Source of the DNA: Saccharopolyspora shandongensis
GTDB taxonomy: Bacteria; Actinomycetota; Actinomycetes; Mycobacteriales; Pseudonocardiaceae
Direction: 5' to 3'
Assembly: GCF_900106995.1 (NCBI RefSeq)
Contig: NZ_FNOK01000008.1
Span: 62,001-126,000, forward strand
DNA length: 64,000 bases
Notes under the pieces: generated by a model
The model's database searches: none
What the model saw: only the letters and a program-made list of their open reading frames with translations
What the model was told of the DNA's origin: nothing
Made by a program: the position numbers and the translations under genes
Part shown: positions 9,497 to 18,095 of the stretch, one piece after another
Position numbering within the stretch: position 1 is the stretch's first letter
How the letters are laid out: each line of letters starts with the position of its first letter

Positions 9497-10161
9497 TCGG
9501 AGTTGTCGTGGTGGAGGACGACTTCCGGGTCGCGCAGGTGCACGCCGAGTTCACCGAGCGGGTGCCCGGATTCCGCGTCCTGGGCACCGCGCGCACCGCG
9601 GCGCAGGCGCGGGAGCTGATCGACGCGCACAGCCCGGATCTCGTGCTGCTGGACAACTACCTGCCCGACTGCGCCGGGGTCGCGCTGCTGGCCGAGCTCG
9701 ACGTCGACGCGATCATGCTCACCGCGGCCACCGATCCCGCCACCGTCCGCGCCGCGTTCGCGGCAGGCGCGCTGAACTACCTCGTCAAGCCGTTCACCGC
9801 GGAACAGCTCGCCGACCGGCTCACGGCCTACGCCCGCTATCACTCGCGGCTGCCGGTGACCGGCGGCGCGGTCGATCAGGAGGAGATCGACCGGGCGGTT
9901 CGGCTGCTGCACGAGGGCGACCGGCCCGCGGCGCCGAAGGGCCAGTCCACCCTGACGTCGCAGCTGGTGCTCGACGCGCTGCGCAACGGCGGTGGCGCCC
10001 GCTCCGCGGCGGAGATCGCCGAGGAACTGGGCATCGCCCGCGCCACCGCGCAGCGCTACCTGGCGGCACTGGCCCAGGACGGCAGGGCCGTCATGACGTT
10101 GCGGTACGGCGCCAGCGGCCGACCCGAGCACCAGTACGAGCCGATCGCCGCGACCCGCTAG
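9493..10161 (+). CDS. CitB/DpiA-type response regulator
   Basis: A 222-residue regulator starting at GTG 9493 inside the kinase stop (GTGA overlap, translational coupling). The receiver domain shows the acidic pair VEDD, the phosphorylated Asp in LVLLDNYLPD (D54) and the lysine in YLVKPF. The C-terminal part is the short HTH typical of CitB regulators (SAAEIAEELGIARATAQRYLAAL). It should activate the divergent citrate transporter gene when the kinase senses its ligand. Confidence 0.9.
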   Translation: MIGVVVVEDDFRVAQVHAEFTERVPGFRVLGTARTAAQARELIDAHSPDLVLLDNYLPDCAGVALLAELDVDAIMLTAATDPATVRAAFAAGALNYLVKPFTAEQLADRLTAYARYHSRLPVTGGAVDQEEIDRAVRLLHEGDRPAAPKGQSTLTSQLVLDALRNGGGARSAAEIAEELGIARATAQRYLAALAQDGRAVMTLRYGASGRPEHQYEPIAATR

Positions 10162-10335
10162 CCCACAAGTCCTGTGTGGACAGCCAGCGCGCCCGCCGGT
10201 GCCGTGTAGATGATCAGGCGCTGGTCCTGCACTCCCGGCAGCGCCAGCGCTTCGCAGTCACTGACGGCACTGCTCGGCCACACCGCGAAGAAGAGCACGA
10301 CTGCCTGATGCGAGCGACTCCTCCGGGTTGGGTCT

Positions 10336-10361
10336 GCCGCAATTTCCATTGAAATTGCGGC
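10336..10361 (+). terminator. Hairpin between convergent genes
   Basis: A perfect 10-base-pair stem (10336-10345 with 10352-10361) around CCATTG, in the 236-base gap between the citB-like gene and the nitroreductase gene, which converge here. Nothing else is recognised in the gap. Confidence 0.6.
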
Positions 10362-10397
10362 CCTCCGCGCGGACCGCCTCGAGGCGTCCGGGTGGGA

Positions 10398-11000
10398 TCA
10401 CCGGTCGCGCGGGTGGCCCAACGCCAGCAGGGCCAGCGGTTCGTGGCCTTCCGGGCAGTGCTGTCGCAGCGCGTCGTTGTCGAAGCCGGCCACCAGCACC
10501 GCGCCGATTCCGTCCGCAGCGGCCTGCAGAGCGATGTTCTGCGCTGCGGCACCGGCTTCGAGGTGCACGTAGCCGACACCGCGCGTGCCCGGCGGCTGGT
10601 CGGCGAACTTGACCCGGGCCGCCGCCACGTCGCCGCTGATCAGGATGAGCGCGGCGCAGGACGACAGCCAAGGCTGGCCGCCGATGCCCGCGTCGCCGAT
10701 CTGGGCGCGCAAATCTCCCCGCGCCAACGGGACCAGCCGGTGCGCGTCCGGTTCGTACCGGTAGCTCCCGGCCGGCACGTCCGCGACGTCACCGGCCACG
10801 AGCGTCAATCCCAGGAAGAACGATCCGCCCGCGGACGGGGCCGTCCGCAGCCCCGGGCCGCTGATGCCTTGCCCGGCCCAGAGCAACCGGCTCACCGCCA
10901 GCGGGGACAGGGGCGCGCCGGAGTACTCCCGGGTGCTCCGGCGCCGCCGGAGCACTTCGTCGAACGAGGGCGTGGCCGATCCGTCCGGTGGCGGCAACAT
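10398..11000 (-). CDS. SagB-type nitroreductase / dehydrogenase domain protein
   Basis: A flavin (FMN)-dependent nitroreductase-fold protein of 200 residues. The N-terminal EVLRRRRSTREYSGAPLS is the usual start of the family and binds the FMN phosphate; the end holds LLALGHP. SagB-type members oxidise azolines in peptide natural products, but no precursor peptide or cyclodehydratase is nearby, so the substrate here is unknown. ATG 11000 is chosen because an earlier start would overlap the CAP gene upstream, which ends at 11038. The two may be co-transcribed. Confidence 0.75.
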   Translation of the reverse strand: MLPPPDGSATPSFDEVLRRRRSTREYSGAPLSPLAVSRLLWAGQGISGPGLRTAPSAGGSFFLGLTLVAGDVADVPAGSYRYEPDAHRLVPLARGDLRAQIGDAGIGGQPWLSSCAALILISGDVAAARVKFADQPPGTRGVGYVHLEAGAAAQNIALQAAADGIGAVLVAGFDNDALRQHCPEGHEPLALLALGHPRDR

Positions 11001-11037
11001 CACCGGCCGAGCGTACCGGCCGAACCGATCTTGGTGC

Positions 11038-11505
11038 TCAGCTTCCGAAGTCCTGGGTCCAGTAGTCGCCGTTGGCGTCGAAGCCGACACCGATGGTCTT
11101 GATGGAGCAGTTCAGGATGTTCGCCTTGTGCCCGTCGGACTTCATCCAGCCGGCCATGACCTCGTCGGCGCTCTGGTAGCCCTGGGCGATGTTCTCGGCG
11201 CCCGGCGACGGGTGGCCGGCCTTCGAGATGCGCTGCGTGAAGGTCACACCGTCGGGGGTGGTGTGATCGAGGTAGGCGCGCTTGGCCATGTCGGCGCTGT
11301 GCTCCGAGGCCGCCTTGGTGAGCCGGGAGTCCACCTTGACGGCGCGGCAGCCGGCACCGGCCCGTTCCTTGTTGACCAGGGCGACGACCTGGTCCTCGAC
11401 CGAGGTGGCCGCTCCCGCGACGGGGGCGAGGGCGGCGGCGGTACCGGTGCCGATCATGAGGGCAACCAGCGTGATTACGGAGCGTCGCAGATTCGGGGGT
11501 TTCAT
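11038..11505 (-). CDS. Secreted CAP (SCP-like) domain protein
   Basis: A 155-residue exported protein. An N-terminal signal peptide (basic MKPPNLRR, then a hydrophobic stretch ending at AGAA around 33) is followed by a CAP domain with VEDQVVALVNKERA, HSADMAKRAYLDH, GENIAQGY and the C-terminal DGHKANILN and YWTQDFG strands. Bacterial CAP proteins are extracellular and of mostly unknown role. The upstream region (11506-11705) is a divergent promoter area shared with the ABC transporter operon and is less GC-rich (CATATAACAG on the minus strand is a possible -10). Confidence 0.9.
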   Translation of the reverse strand: MKPPNLRRSVITLVALMIGTGTAAALAPVAGAATSVEDQVVALVNKERAGAGCRAVKVDSRLTKAASEHSADMAKRAYLDHTTPDGVTFTQRISKAGHPSPGAENIAQGYQSADEVMAGWMKSDGHKANILNCSIKTIGVGFDANGDYWTQDFGS

Positions 11506-11705
11506 GCCGACGCAAGCTACCCCATTTGGATGAGATCAAACTGTTATATGTGGAAACGCTCACTCTCCGTGACAGCATTGAGTAATCGGCCGAGTACCGA
11601 GCGATTCGCTCCACGCCGGAACCGGCACACCTGACTTTTGTCATCCCTGGCCGGTGACGCCCGCTCACTACCCGGAACACCGCGGCGAGCCGAACATGAT
11701 CAGCC

Positions 11706-12599
11706 ATGGAGAACGTGTTGGAGGTCCGCGCCGTGCGCCACCGGTACGGCGGCACCCGGGCCCTGGACGGGGTCGACCTGGACGTCGGTGCCGGGGAGTG
11801 CGTGGCGCTGCTCGGGCCGAACGGTGCTGGGAAGACGACCCTGGTGAACCTGGTGACCGGCCTGCTCCACCCGCAGGACGGCGGGCGGATCCGGATCGGC
11901 GGCGGCGATCCGCGGATCGCCGCGACCAGGCGGCGCCTGGGCGTCGTGCAGCAGTCGCTCGGATTCCCGAACACGCTGAAGGTCGGCGAGCTGGTCACCG
12001 GCGCCGCCGTGCGCGGCGGCTTCCCCCGCGCCGCGGCGGGCCCGGTGATGGCCGAGCTGGACCTGACCGAGCTGGCCGGGCGCCGGGCGACCAAGCTCTC
12101 AGGCGGCCAGCGGCAGCGGCTGCAGCTGGCCATGGCGCTGGTGACCGAGCCGGCGCTGCTCGTGCTCGACGAGCCGACCACCGGCCTCGACGTGCCGGCG
12201 CGGCGGCGGTTCTGGCAGGTGCTGGCGGAGCGCCGCGCGCGCGGCACCGGCGTGCTGGTGACCACGCACCTGATCGAGGAGTCCGGCGCCGTCGCCGACC
12301 GCGTAGTGGTGCTGGACCGCGGCCGCATCGTGGCCGCCGGGCGGCCCGAGGAGCTGATGTCCCGGCTGCCCGACCGCACGGTCACCGCGAGGACCGCGCT
12401 CGACCAGGCCTGGCTGCGCGAACTGCCCGAGGTCGTGTCGATCAGCCGCGACGGCGACCACGTCCGCCTGGGCACCCGCAGCCCGGAGGCGCTGCTGCGC
12501 GTGCTCCTCGCCGAAGATCCGCAACTGACCGATCTCCGCGTCGAGGGCGCGGGCCTGGAGGAAGCCGTGGTCGGCCTGACTGAACGGAGCGTCGTATGA
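11706..12599 (+). CDS. ABC transporter ATP-binding protein
   Basis: A 297-residue ATPase subunit of an ABC-2 type exporter. Walker A is GPNGAGKTT (about 37-45), the signature is LSGGQRQR (about 131), Walker B with the catalytic Glu is LVLDEPTTGLD (about 151), and the switch histidine is in VTTHLIEE. The C-terminal 80 residues form the small extra domain seen in DrrA/NatA-like ATPases. It overlaps the permease gene by four bases (ATGA) and heads a four-gene operon ending in a two-component system, a common layout for antibiotic or lipid-stress sensing and export in actinomycetes. Confidence 0.93.
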   Translation: MENVLEVRAVRHRYGGTRALDGVDLDVGAGECVALLGPNGAGKTTLVNLVTGLLHPQDGGRIRIGGGDPRIAATRRRLGVVQQSLGFPNTLKVGELVTGAAVRGGFPRAAAGPVMAELDLTELAGRRATKLSGGQRQRLQLAMALVTEPALLVLDEPTTGLDVPARRRFWQVLAERRARGTGVLVTTHLIEESGAVADRVVVLDRGRIVAAGRPEELMSRLPDRTVTARTALDQAWLRELPEVVSISRDGDHVRLGTRSPEALLRVLLAEDPQLTDLRVEGAGLEEAVVGLTERSVV

Positions 12600-13333
12600 A
12601 CGCCAGGATCTTCGGCGTCGAGGTCGCGGACGAGCTGCGGGCCATCTTCCGGGAGCCCACCGCGTTGTTCTTCTCCATCGTGATGCCGGTCGGGTTCTTC
12701 GCCCTGTTCGTCTCGCTGTACGGGAGGATCCCGGCCGGTCCGGTCCCGGTCGGGACCGGCATGCTGGCGACCTTCGGGGCCTTCGCCGTGCTGTCGGTGT
12801 CGTTGACCAACCCCGGGATCACCGTCGCGGGAGACCGCGAGCGCGGGTGGCTGCGGGCGAAGCGGGTGTCCGCCGTCCCGATCGGCGTGACGCTGGCCGC
12901 GAAGCTGGTCGCGGTGCTGCCCTACTCGGCCGGGGTCCTGCTGGCCATGGCCGCCACCGCCGCCCTCACCGGCTCGCTGAACGTCTCGGTCGTCGAGCTG
13001 CTGCGCGTCTTCGCCGTGCTGATCCTCGGCGCGCTGCCGTTCGCGCTGCTGGGCCTCGCGGTGGGTTTCCAGGCCGGGCCGAACGCCACCGCGGCGATCC
13101 TCAACGCGATCCTGTTCCCGTCGGCGGTGCTCTCCGGCCTGTGGATGCCGCTGGAGATCCTGCCCGCGTTCTTCGGTCACATCGCGCAATTCCTGCCGAC
13201 CTACCACCTGGCGCAGTTGGCGATCGCCCAGTTGGCCGGCGAGGGGGCCGCGGTGCATGCGCTCGTCGTGCTCTGCTCGACCGCGGCGACCGCCGTGCTC
13301 GCCGCGATGTCGTACCGTCATGCCCGATCATGA
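12596..13333 (+). CDS. ABC-2 type transporter permease
   Basis: A 245-residue membrane subunit with about six hydrophobic helices, matching the ABC-2 permease family (VEVADELRAIFREPTALFFSIVMPVGFFALF at the start, the conserved LSGLWMPLEILP loop near residue 180, and a final helix). It pairs with the ATPase encoded just upstream, with overlapping stop and start codons, and overlaps the kinase gene downstream by four bases. The exported compound cannot be read from the sequence. Confidence 0.92.
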   Translation: MNARIFGVEVADELRAIFREPTALFFSIVMPVGFFALFVSLYGRIPAGPVPVGTGMLATFGAFAVLSVSLTNPGITVAGDRERGWLRAKRVSAVPIGVTLAAKLVAVLPYSAGVLLAMAATAALTGSLNVSVVELLRVFAVLILGALPFALLGLAVGFQAGPNATAAILNAILFPSAVLSGLWMPLEILPAFFGHIAQFLPTYHLAQLAIAQLAGEGAAVHALVVLCSTAATAVLAAMSYRHARS

Positions 13334-14406
13334 GAAGCTGCGCACGCCTCGCCCGCTGGATCCACCTCGTCTACCTGGCGAACCTGCTCTGGGGCCCGGC
13401 CTTCGACCCGAGATCGACCTGGGTGGACTGGGCGCTGGCGTTCGCCGTGATGGGCGCGGCCGTGCCGATGTACCTGCTGGCGTGGCACCATCCGGCTCGC
13501 GCGCGCTGGTGGTGCACCGTGCCGACCGCGGTGCTCGGCGCGGCCATGACGCCGGTCAACTCCGGCGCCGCGGTGCTGTTCGTCTACGCCGCGGCGTTCG
13601 CCGGCGTCTCCGAATCGCGGCGGACCGCGCTGCGCTGGTTCGTCGGCCTCTCGGTGCTCGTCAGCCTGTTCTCCGTGGTCTCCATCGTGCCGATGCCCTG
13701 GCGGCTCTACGGCCTCATCCCGTCGCTGGTGCTCCTGTGGGCCATCGGGACGATGCAGATCAACTGGGTCGAGCGGGACCGCGCCGCGGCGGAATTGCGC
13801 AGCCAGAACGCGCGCATCGAGCACCTGGCCACCCTGGCGGAGCGCGAACGCATCGCGCGCGACCTGCACGACCTCCTCGGCCATTCGCTGACGGCGATCG
13901 TGGTGCGGGCGGCGCTCACCAACGAGCTCATCGGCCGCGATCCCGAACGGGCGCGCGGCGAAGCCGCCGAGATCGAAAGCACCGCCCGGGCGGCGCTCAC
14001 CGAGATCCGCGACGCCGTCACGGGCTGGCGGCAGGCCAGCCTCGACTCCGAGCTGGAGGCGGCGCGCCACGCGCTGTCGAGCCTCGGCGTCGACGTCGTC
14101 GTGCGGCGTGATGAGAAACTGGCGATCGTGGGTTCCACCGAGCACGAACTGGCGTTGGCGCTGCGCGAGGCGGTGACCAACGTCGTCCGGCACGCCGCCG
14201 CGACGACCTGCCACATCGGGCTGAAAGCCCAGGACGACGAGCTCCAGCTGGTGATCGCCGACGACGGCGTCGGCGGCGACGCCCCGGAGGGCAACGGACT
14301 TTCCGGCATGCGCGAGCGGATCGCCGCGCTGGGCGGCCGGGTGCAGCGCACCGGCTCGGCGGGGACCACGCTCACCGTCGCGGTGCCGTTGCGGGTGGCG
14401 ACCTAG
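13330..14406 (+). CDS. NarL-family sensor histidine kinase (DesK-like)
   Basis: A 358-residue membrane kinase. About five N-terminal transmembrane helices without an extracellular domain are followed by a coiled linker and the HisKA_3 box ERERIARDLHDLLGHSL, with H180 as phospho-acceptor. The HATPase domain has EAVTNVVRHA, ADDGVGG and GLSGMRERI. ATG 13330 overlaps the permease stop (ATGA), which sets the start within a long open frame. Sensors of this shape respond to membrane state or lipophilic compounds, so it probably controls the exporter encoded with it. Confidence 0.9.
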   Translation: MRSCARLARWIHLVYLANLLWGPAFDPRSTWVDWALAFAVMGAAVPMYLLAWHHPARARWWCTVPTAVLGAAMTPVNSGAAVLFVYAAAFAGVSESRRTALRWFVGLSVLVSLFSVVSIVPMPWRLYGLIPSLVLLWAIGTMQINWVERDRAAAELRSQNARIEHLATLAERERIARDLHDLLGHSLTAIVVRAALTNELIGRDPERARGEAAEIESTARAALTEIRDAVTGWRQASLDSELEAARHALSSLGVDVVVRRDEKLAIVGSTEHELALALREAVTNVVRHAAATTCHIGLKAQDDELQLVIADDGVGGDAPEGNGLSGMRERIAALGGRVQRTGSAGTTLTVAVPLRVAT

Positions 14407-15018
14407 ATGCGCGAGGAGATCCGGGTCGTGCTGGCGGAGGACCAGGGCATGGTCCTCGACGCGTTCGCCGCGCTGCTGGACCTGCAGCCGGACGTCAGCG
14501 TGGTGGCGACGGCGGGCAACGGCGACGAAGCGCTCGCGGCCGTCGAGCGGCACCGGCCCGACATCCTGCTCACCGACATCGAAATGCCGGGGCGGACGGG
14601 ACTCGAGGTGGCCGCGGAGCTCCAGCGGGCCGGCGATCCGGTGCGGGTCCTCATCGTCACGACCTTCGCCCGCAGCGGCTACCTGCGGCGCGCGATGGAC
14701 AGCGGCGTCGCGGGTTACGTGCTCAAGGACGCACCGATCGCGGAACTGGTGGCGGCGTTGCGCCGCGTGCACGCCGGAGAGCGCGTCGTGGCGCCGGAAT
14801 TGGCGATCGCGGCGTGGGATCACGCGGATCCGCTCACCGAGCGGGAACGGGAACTCCTGCGCGAAGCCACCACCGGCGCGAGCAACGCCGAGCTGGCGCG
14901 CCGCCTGAACCTCGCCGAGGGCACGGTCCGCAACTACCTGTCGACGGCGATGGCCAAGCTCGGCGCCCGCAACCGCATCGAGGCGGCCAACACCGCCCGC
15001 GAACGCGGCTGGCTCTAG
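14407..15018 (+). CDS. NarL/LuxR-type response regulator
   Basis: A 203-residue regulator whose ATG follows the kinase stop directly. The receiver has VLAEDQ, the phosphorylated D57 in LLTDIEMPG, and VLKDA. A LuxR-type HTH follows (LTERERELLREATTGASNAELARRL, then VRNYLSTAMAKLGARNR). It is the cognate partner of the preceding kinase and probably feeds back on the ABC exporter operon. Confidence 0.93.
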   Translation: MREEIRVVLAEDQGMVLDAFAALLDLQPDVSVVATAGNGDEALAAVERHRPDILLTDIEMPGRTGLEVAAELQRAGDPVRVLIVTTFARSGYLRRAMDSGVAGYVLKDAPIAELVAALRRVHAGERVVAPELAIAAWDHADPLTERERELLREATTGASNAELARRLNLAEGTVRNYLSTAMAKLGARNRIEAANTARERGWL

Positions 15019-15048
15019 GCCTCGTTTCGCCCTGGGTGGCGGCAGTGC

Positions 15049-15111
15049 GGCGTTTTCGCGCGAAAACGGCGTAGCCAGGCGTGCGGAATGACGGTTTCGC
15101 GCGAAAACGCC
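15049..15111 (+). repeat. Paired CG-rich palindromes after the response regulator gene
   Basis: CGTTTTCGCGCGAAAACG (15051-15068) is a perfect 18-base palindrome. A second copy of its core lies at 15095-15106. Segment 15049-15065 is also the exact reverse complement of 15095-15111, so the stretch can fold as two small hairpins or one 17-base-pair stem. It starts 30 bases after the operon stop and may be a terminator; the symmetry of each copy would also suit a DNA-binding site. Confidence 0.55.
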
Positions 15112-15215
15112 ATCTCCACCCGAACGAGGACCAAGCGGCCGCATCGCGTCTGCAGCCCGGTCATCGATCGATTTCACAGCTGAATCGCAGCGAATAGAAG
15201 TGTTGGACGCGATGG

Positions 15216-15230
15216 GTTCCTGGCAGGAAC
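15216..15230 (+). promoter_or_regulatory. Short inverted repeat GTTCCT-N3-AGGAAC
   Basis: A perfect six-base inverted repeat with a three-base spacer, 42 bases before the start of the small membrane protein gene. It is positioned like an operator, but no regulator can be named for it. Confidence 0.3.
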
Positions 15231-15272
15231 ACTGGACTCGGATTCGGTGGATTTCGCTTTCCGGGAGGGAAA

Positions 15273-15455
15273 ATGGACACGTCGTCCTCCGACGTGGCCC
15301 GGCTGCTGCGGATCTTCGCCGCGCGTGCGCTGGTTCTCGCGTTCATCACCGGCATCACGGGCGCGACGACGCTGGCGATGGTCCTCGGGCTCGCCGGGGT
15401 AGGTCTCCTCCTGGCCCCGGTGGAGGCCGCCCGCCGGAAGGACGTCAGCCGGTGA
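15273..15455 (+). CDS. Small membrane protein, 60 residues
   Basis: ATG 15273 is preceded by GGGAGGGA at a good distance. The product has a polar N-terminus, one long or two short hydrophobic helices (about 17-50: LVLAFITGITGATTLAMVLGLAG) and a basic tail (EAARRKDVSR), so it sits in the membrane with its C-terminus probably inside. I know no family for it. It overlaps the 3' end of the convergent LysR gene by 11 bases. Confidence 0.55.
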   Translation: MDTSSSDVARLLRIFAARALVLAFITGITGATTLAMVLGLAGVGLLLAPVEAARRKDVSR

Positions 15456-16308
15456 GGTGGTCCAGCAGCGCCCACGCCGCCGGGTTCGTCGGTTCCGGCA
15501 GCCGCCCGGCCAGGTAGATCCTCCTGGAGAAGTCGGTGCCCTCGATCCGGGCGAAGGGCAACCCGGTTCGCTCGGCGACGGACTGCGGGACGATCGTGAC
15601 GCCCAGCCCCGCCGCCACCAACTCCATCAGCAGCGGAACGTGGGTGGCCTCGCAAACCGGGTTGTGCCGGAGCCCGGCCTCGGCGAACCGGCGACGCACC
15701 ATCGCCTGCATGAAGCTCCCGCTGAAGTCCGCGAACGGTTCGTCGTCGATCTCGGCCAGCCGGACCCGCCGCCGGTGCGCGAGCCGATGTCCCGGGTAGG
15801 TGACCAGGACGATGCGCTGCGTCCACTGCGCGAAGCTGGTCAGCTCGCCGGACAGCGGCCCGTCCGCAGCGAGGTAGGCCAGGTCGAGCTCGCCGTCGGC
15901 GACGGCCGCCGAGAGGTCGGGCACGGTGCCGTCGCGGACGTGGATCCGGATCCCGGGATACCGCGACTGGAACACGCCGAGCTCGCGCGGCAGGTCGACG
16001 ACGGTCAGCGTCTGGATCATGCCGATGGAAACCCGGCCCTGGGAAAGGCCGACGACCGCGGACACCTCACCGCGCGCCGCGACCACGTCGGAGACGAGCC
16101 GGTGAGCGACCGGCAGCAGGGCGCGGCCCGCCTCGGTCAGCGCCACGCGGCGGGTGGTCCGCTCGAAAAGCGGTGCGCCCAGCTCGGTTTCGAGCTTGCG
16201 GACCGAGGCGCTCAGCGCCGACTGGACGATGTGGATCTCCCGCGCGGCGGCGGTGAAGCTGCCGCTGCGCACCACGGCGAGGAAGTGCTCGACCTGCCGG
16301 AATTCCAT
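15445..16308 (-). CDS. LysR-family transcriptional regulator
   Basis: A 287-residue LysR regulator. The N-terminal winged HTH is MEFRQVEHFLAVVRSGSFTAAAREIHIVQSALS with the usual KLETELGAPLFERTTR; the rest is the periplasmic-binding-like effector domain with the hinge and VAAGLGVTIVPQS. It is divergent from the ferredoxin/reductase/P450 genes across a 173-base gap, and LysR proteins usually control the divergent operon, so it probably governs the P450 system. The effector is unknown. Confidence 0.92.
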   Translation of the reverse strand: MEFRQVEHFLAVVRSGSFTAAAREIHIVQSALSASVRKLETELGAPLFERTTRRVALTEAGRALLPVAHRLVSDVVAARGEVSAVVGLSQGRVSIGMIQTLTVVDLPRELGVFQSRYPGIRIHVRDGTVPDLSAAVADGELDLAYLAADGPLSGELTSFAQWTQRIVLVTYPGHRLAHRRRVRLAEIDDEPFADFSGSFMQAMVRRRFAEAGLRHNPVCEATHVPLLMELVAAGLGVTIVPQSVAERTGLPFARIEGTDFSRRIYLAGRLPEPTNPAAWALLDHLTG

Positions 16309-16481
16309 CCATCGATCATATCGCTGAATCCACCCCGGGCCAGCATCGAAGCAGGTCGACCGCGCTCGAACCCGCGGGGAACGTGGTCATGCGGGGTGGT
16401 CGGGCCGCTGCCAGCATGAGACGGGGCGCGGGTGTCTCGATGCGGCCGACGCGCCTTGCGACGTCGAGGGGGCGAGTCGGG

Positions 16482-16694
16482 ATGAGGATTGTCGTCGACC
16501 TGAACCGCTGCCAGGCATTCGCGCAATGCGTGTTCCTGGCGCCGGGAGTTTTCTCGCTGCACGGCGAAGAGGCCCTGCTCTACCAACCGCGCGTCGACGA
16601 GGCGCACCGCGACGACGTGCTGCGCGCCGCCGCGGCCTGCCCGGTCCAGGCGATCCTGGTCGAATGCCGGGGAGCTGGCGGCGATGTCCGCTGA
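16482..16694 (+). CDS. [3Fe-4S] ferredoxin of a P450 system
   Basis: A 70-residue small electron carrier. The cluster ligands are CQAFAQC near residue 10 (the C-x5-C pattern) and a third Cys in AACPVQAI near the end, giving three cysteines, as in the [3Fe-4S] ferredoxins that serve bacterial P450s. ATG 16482 is chosen, after GAGGGGG, over upstream in-frame ATGs because it gives the family start MRIVVDLNRC. The gene overlaps the reductase gene by 11 bases. Confidence 0.9.
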   Translation: MRIVVDLNRCQAFAQCVFLAPGVFSLHGEEALLYQPRVDEAHRDDVLRAAAACPVQAILVECRGAGGDVR

Positions 16695-18078
16695 CAGCCA
16701 GTTGGCGGCGCTGCGCGCGGACGGCCGCATCGTGATCGTCGGCGCTTCGCTCGCCGGTCTCCGGGCGGCGGAGCAGCTGCGCGAAGAAGGCTTCGCGGGT
16801 TCGCTCACCTTGATCGGGGACGAGCCCCACGAGCCATACGACCGGCCGCCGCTTTCCAAGCAGGTGCTGCTAGGCCGGTCGCTGCCGGAGGACACCGGTC
16901 TCCCCCGCCGGCGCGCGATCGATGCGCAGTGGCGGCTCGGCGTCGCCGCCACCGGGCTCGACCGGGACGGCCGACGGGTGCTGCTGGCCGACGGCGGCGA
17001 GGTCGGATTCGACCGCCTGCTGATCGCCACCGGCGGGCGCTCCCGTCCGTGGCCGCACGAGACCGAGGCCGCGCTCGACGGCGTGTGCGTGGTGCGCACC
17101 AAGGAGGACACCGCCGGGCTCGCGCGGCGGCTGGCGAGGCGGCCGAACCGGGTGCTGGTCATCGGCGCCGGTTTCACCGGCTCGGAAGTCGCCTCGGCGT
17201 GCCGGGAGCGGGGCCTGCAGGTCACCGTCGCCGAGCGCGGCGAAGCTCCTCTGGTGGGCGCGCTCGGCGGCGTGGTCGGCGACGTGGCCGCGCAGTTGCA
17301 GCGCGAGCACGGCGTCGACCTCCGCTGCGGGGTCATGGTGACCGCGTTGGAGGGCGACGCCGGCGGCCGCCTCAAACGCGCTCACCTGTCCGACGGCACC
17401 GCGGTGGATGCGGAAGTGGCCGTGGTCGCGCTGGGCGCGGTGCGCAACACCGCGTGGCTGGCGGGTTCGGGCCTGGCCGCCGGTCCCCGCGGCATCGCCT
17501 GCGATGCCGGCTGCCGGGCCTTCGACGTCCACGGCATCGTCACCGACGACGTGTTCGCCGCGGGCGACGTGGCGCGCACCCCGCATCCGCTGTTCGGATA
17601 CCAGTTCCTCGCTCTGGAGCACTGGGGCAACGCCGTGGCGCAGGCCGAGATCGCCGCGCACAACATGATCAGCGCCGGTTCGCAGCGGCGCCCGCACCTC
17701 TGGATGCCGTCGTTCTGGTCGGCCCAGTTCGGGGTGAACATCAAGTCCGTCGGAGTGCCGTCGATGGCGGACGAGCTGATCGTGCAGCAGGGCACGCTGG
17801 AGTCGCACTGCTTCGCCGCCGCGTACGGCTACCAGGGGCGCGTCATCGCCGCGGTCGGCTTCGACCACGCGAAGTGGATGGGCTTCTACAAGCGGCTGAT
17901 CGAGCAGGCCGCGCCGTTCCCGCCGGACTTCCCCGGCGTGGACCAGCGCTCGGCCGCGCTGCGGCCGGTGCCGGCCAGGTTCCCGGATCCGACGCTGCCC
18001 ACCCACAGCCCCACCGTCACCCTGACCGGTCACTCGCCCAGCGAACGGCGGGTCGTCTTCACACCGGCCCGCGCCTGA
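16684..18078 (+). CDS. FAD-dependent ferredoxin reductase
   Basis: A 464-residue NAD(P)H:ferredoxin oxidoreductase of the putidaredoxin-reductase type. It has the FAD dinucleotide fold VIVGASLAGLRAAEQL (about 16-31), the YDRPPLSK motif (about 58), the NAD(P)H fold VLVIGAGFTGSEVASA (about 158) and the FAD ribityl motif VFAAGDVAR (about 288), followed by a C-terminal reductase domain. It starts inside the ferredoxin gene and would pass electrons from NAD(P)H to the ferredoxin and then to the P450 encoded next. Confidence 0.93.
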   Translation: MSADSQLAALRADGRIVIVGASLAGLRAAEQLREEGFAGSLTLIGDEPHEPYDRPPLSKQVLLGRSLPEDTGLPRRRAIDAQWRLGVAATGLDRDGRRVLLADGGEVGFDRLLIATGGRSRPWPHETEAALDGVCVVRTKEDTAGLARRLARRPNRVLVIGAGFTGSEVASACRERGLQVTVAERGEAPLVGALGGVVGDVAAQLQREHGVDLRCGVMVTALEGDAGGRLKRAHLSDGTAVDAEVAVVALGAVRNTAWLAGSGLAAGPRGIACDAGCRAFDVHGIVTDDVFAAGDVARTPHPLFGYQFLALEHWGNAVAQAEIAAHNMISAGSQRRPHLWMPSFWSAQFGVNIKSVGVPSMADELIVQQGTLESHCFAAAYGYQGRVIAAVGFDHAKWMGFYKRLIEQAAPFPPDFPGVDQRSAALRPVPARFPDPTLPTHSPTVTLTGHSPSERRVVFTPARA

Positions 18079-18095
18079 CTCCGAGGAGCGCGTCC

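Noticed and set aside
5587..10161. A 1524-codon forward open frame
   Set aside because: It is the antisense shadow of the acetyltransferase and CitMHS genes fused to the real regulator at 9493-10161. Its translation is low-complexity Arg, Gly and Ala and has no domain until the CitB-like part.
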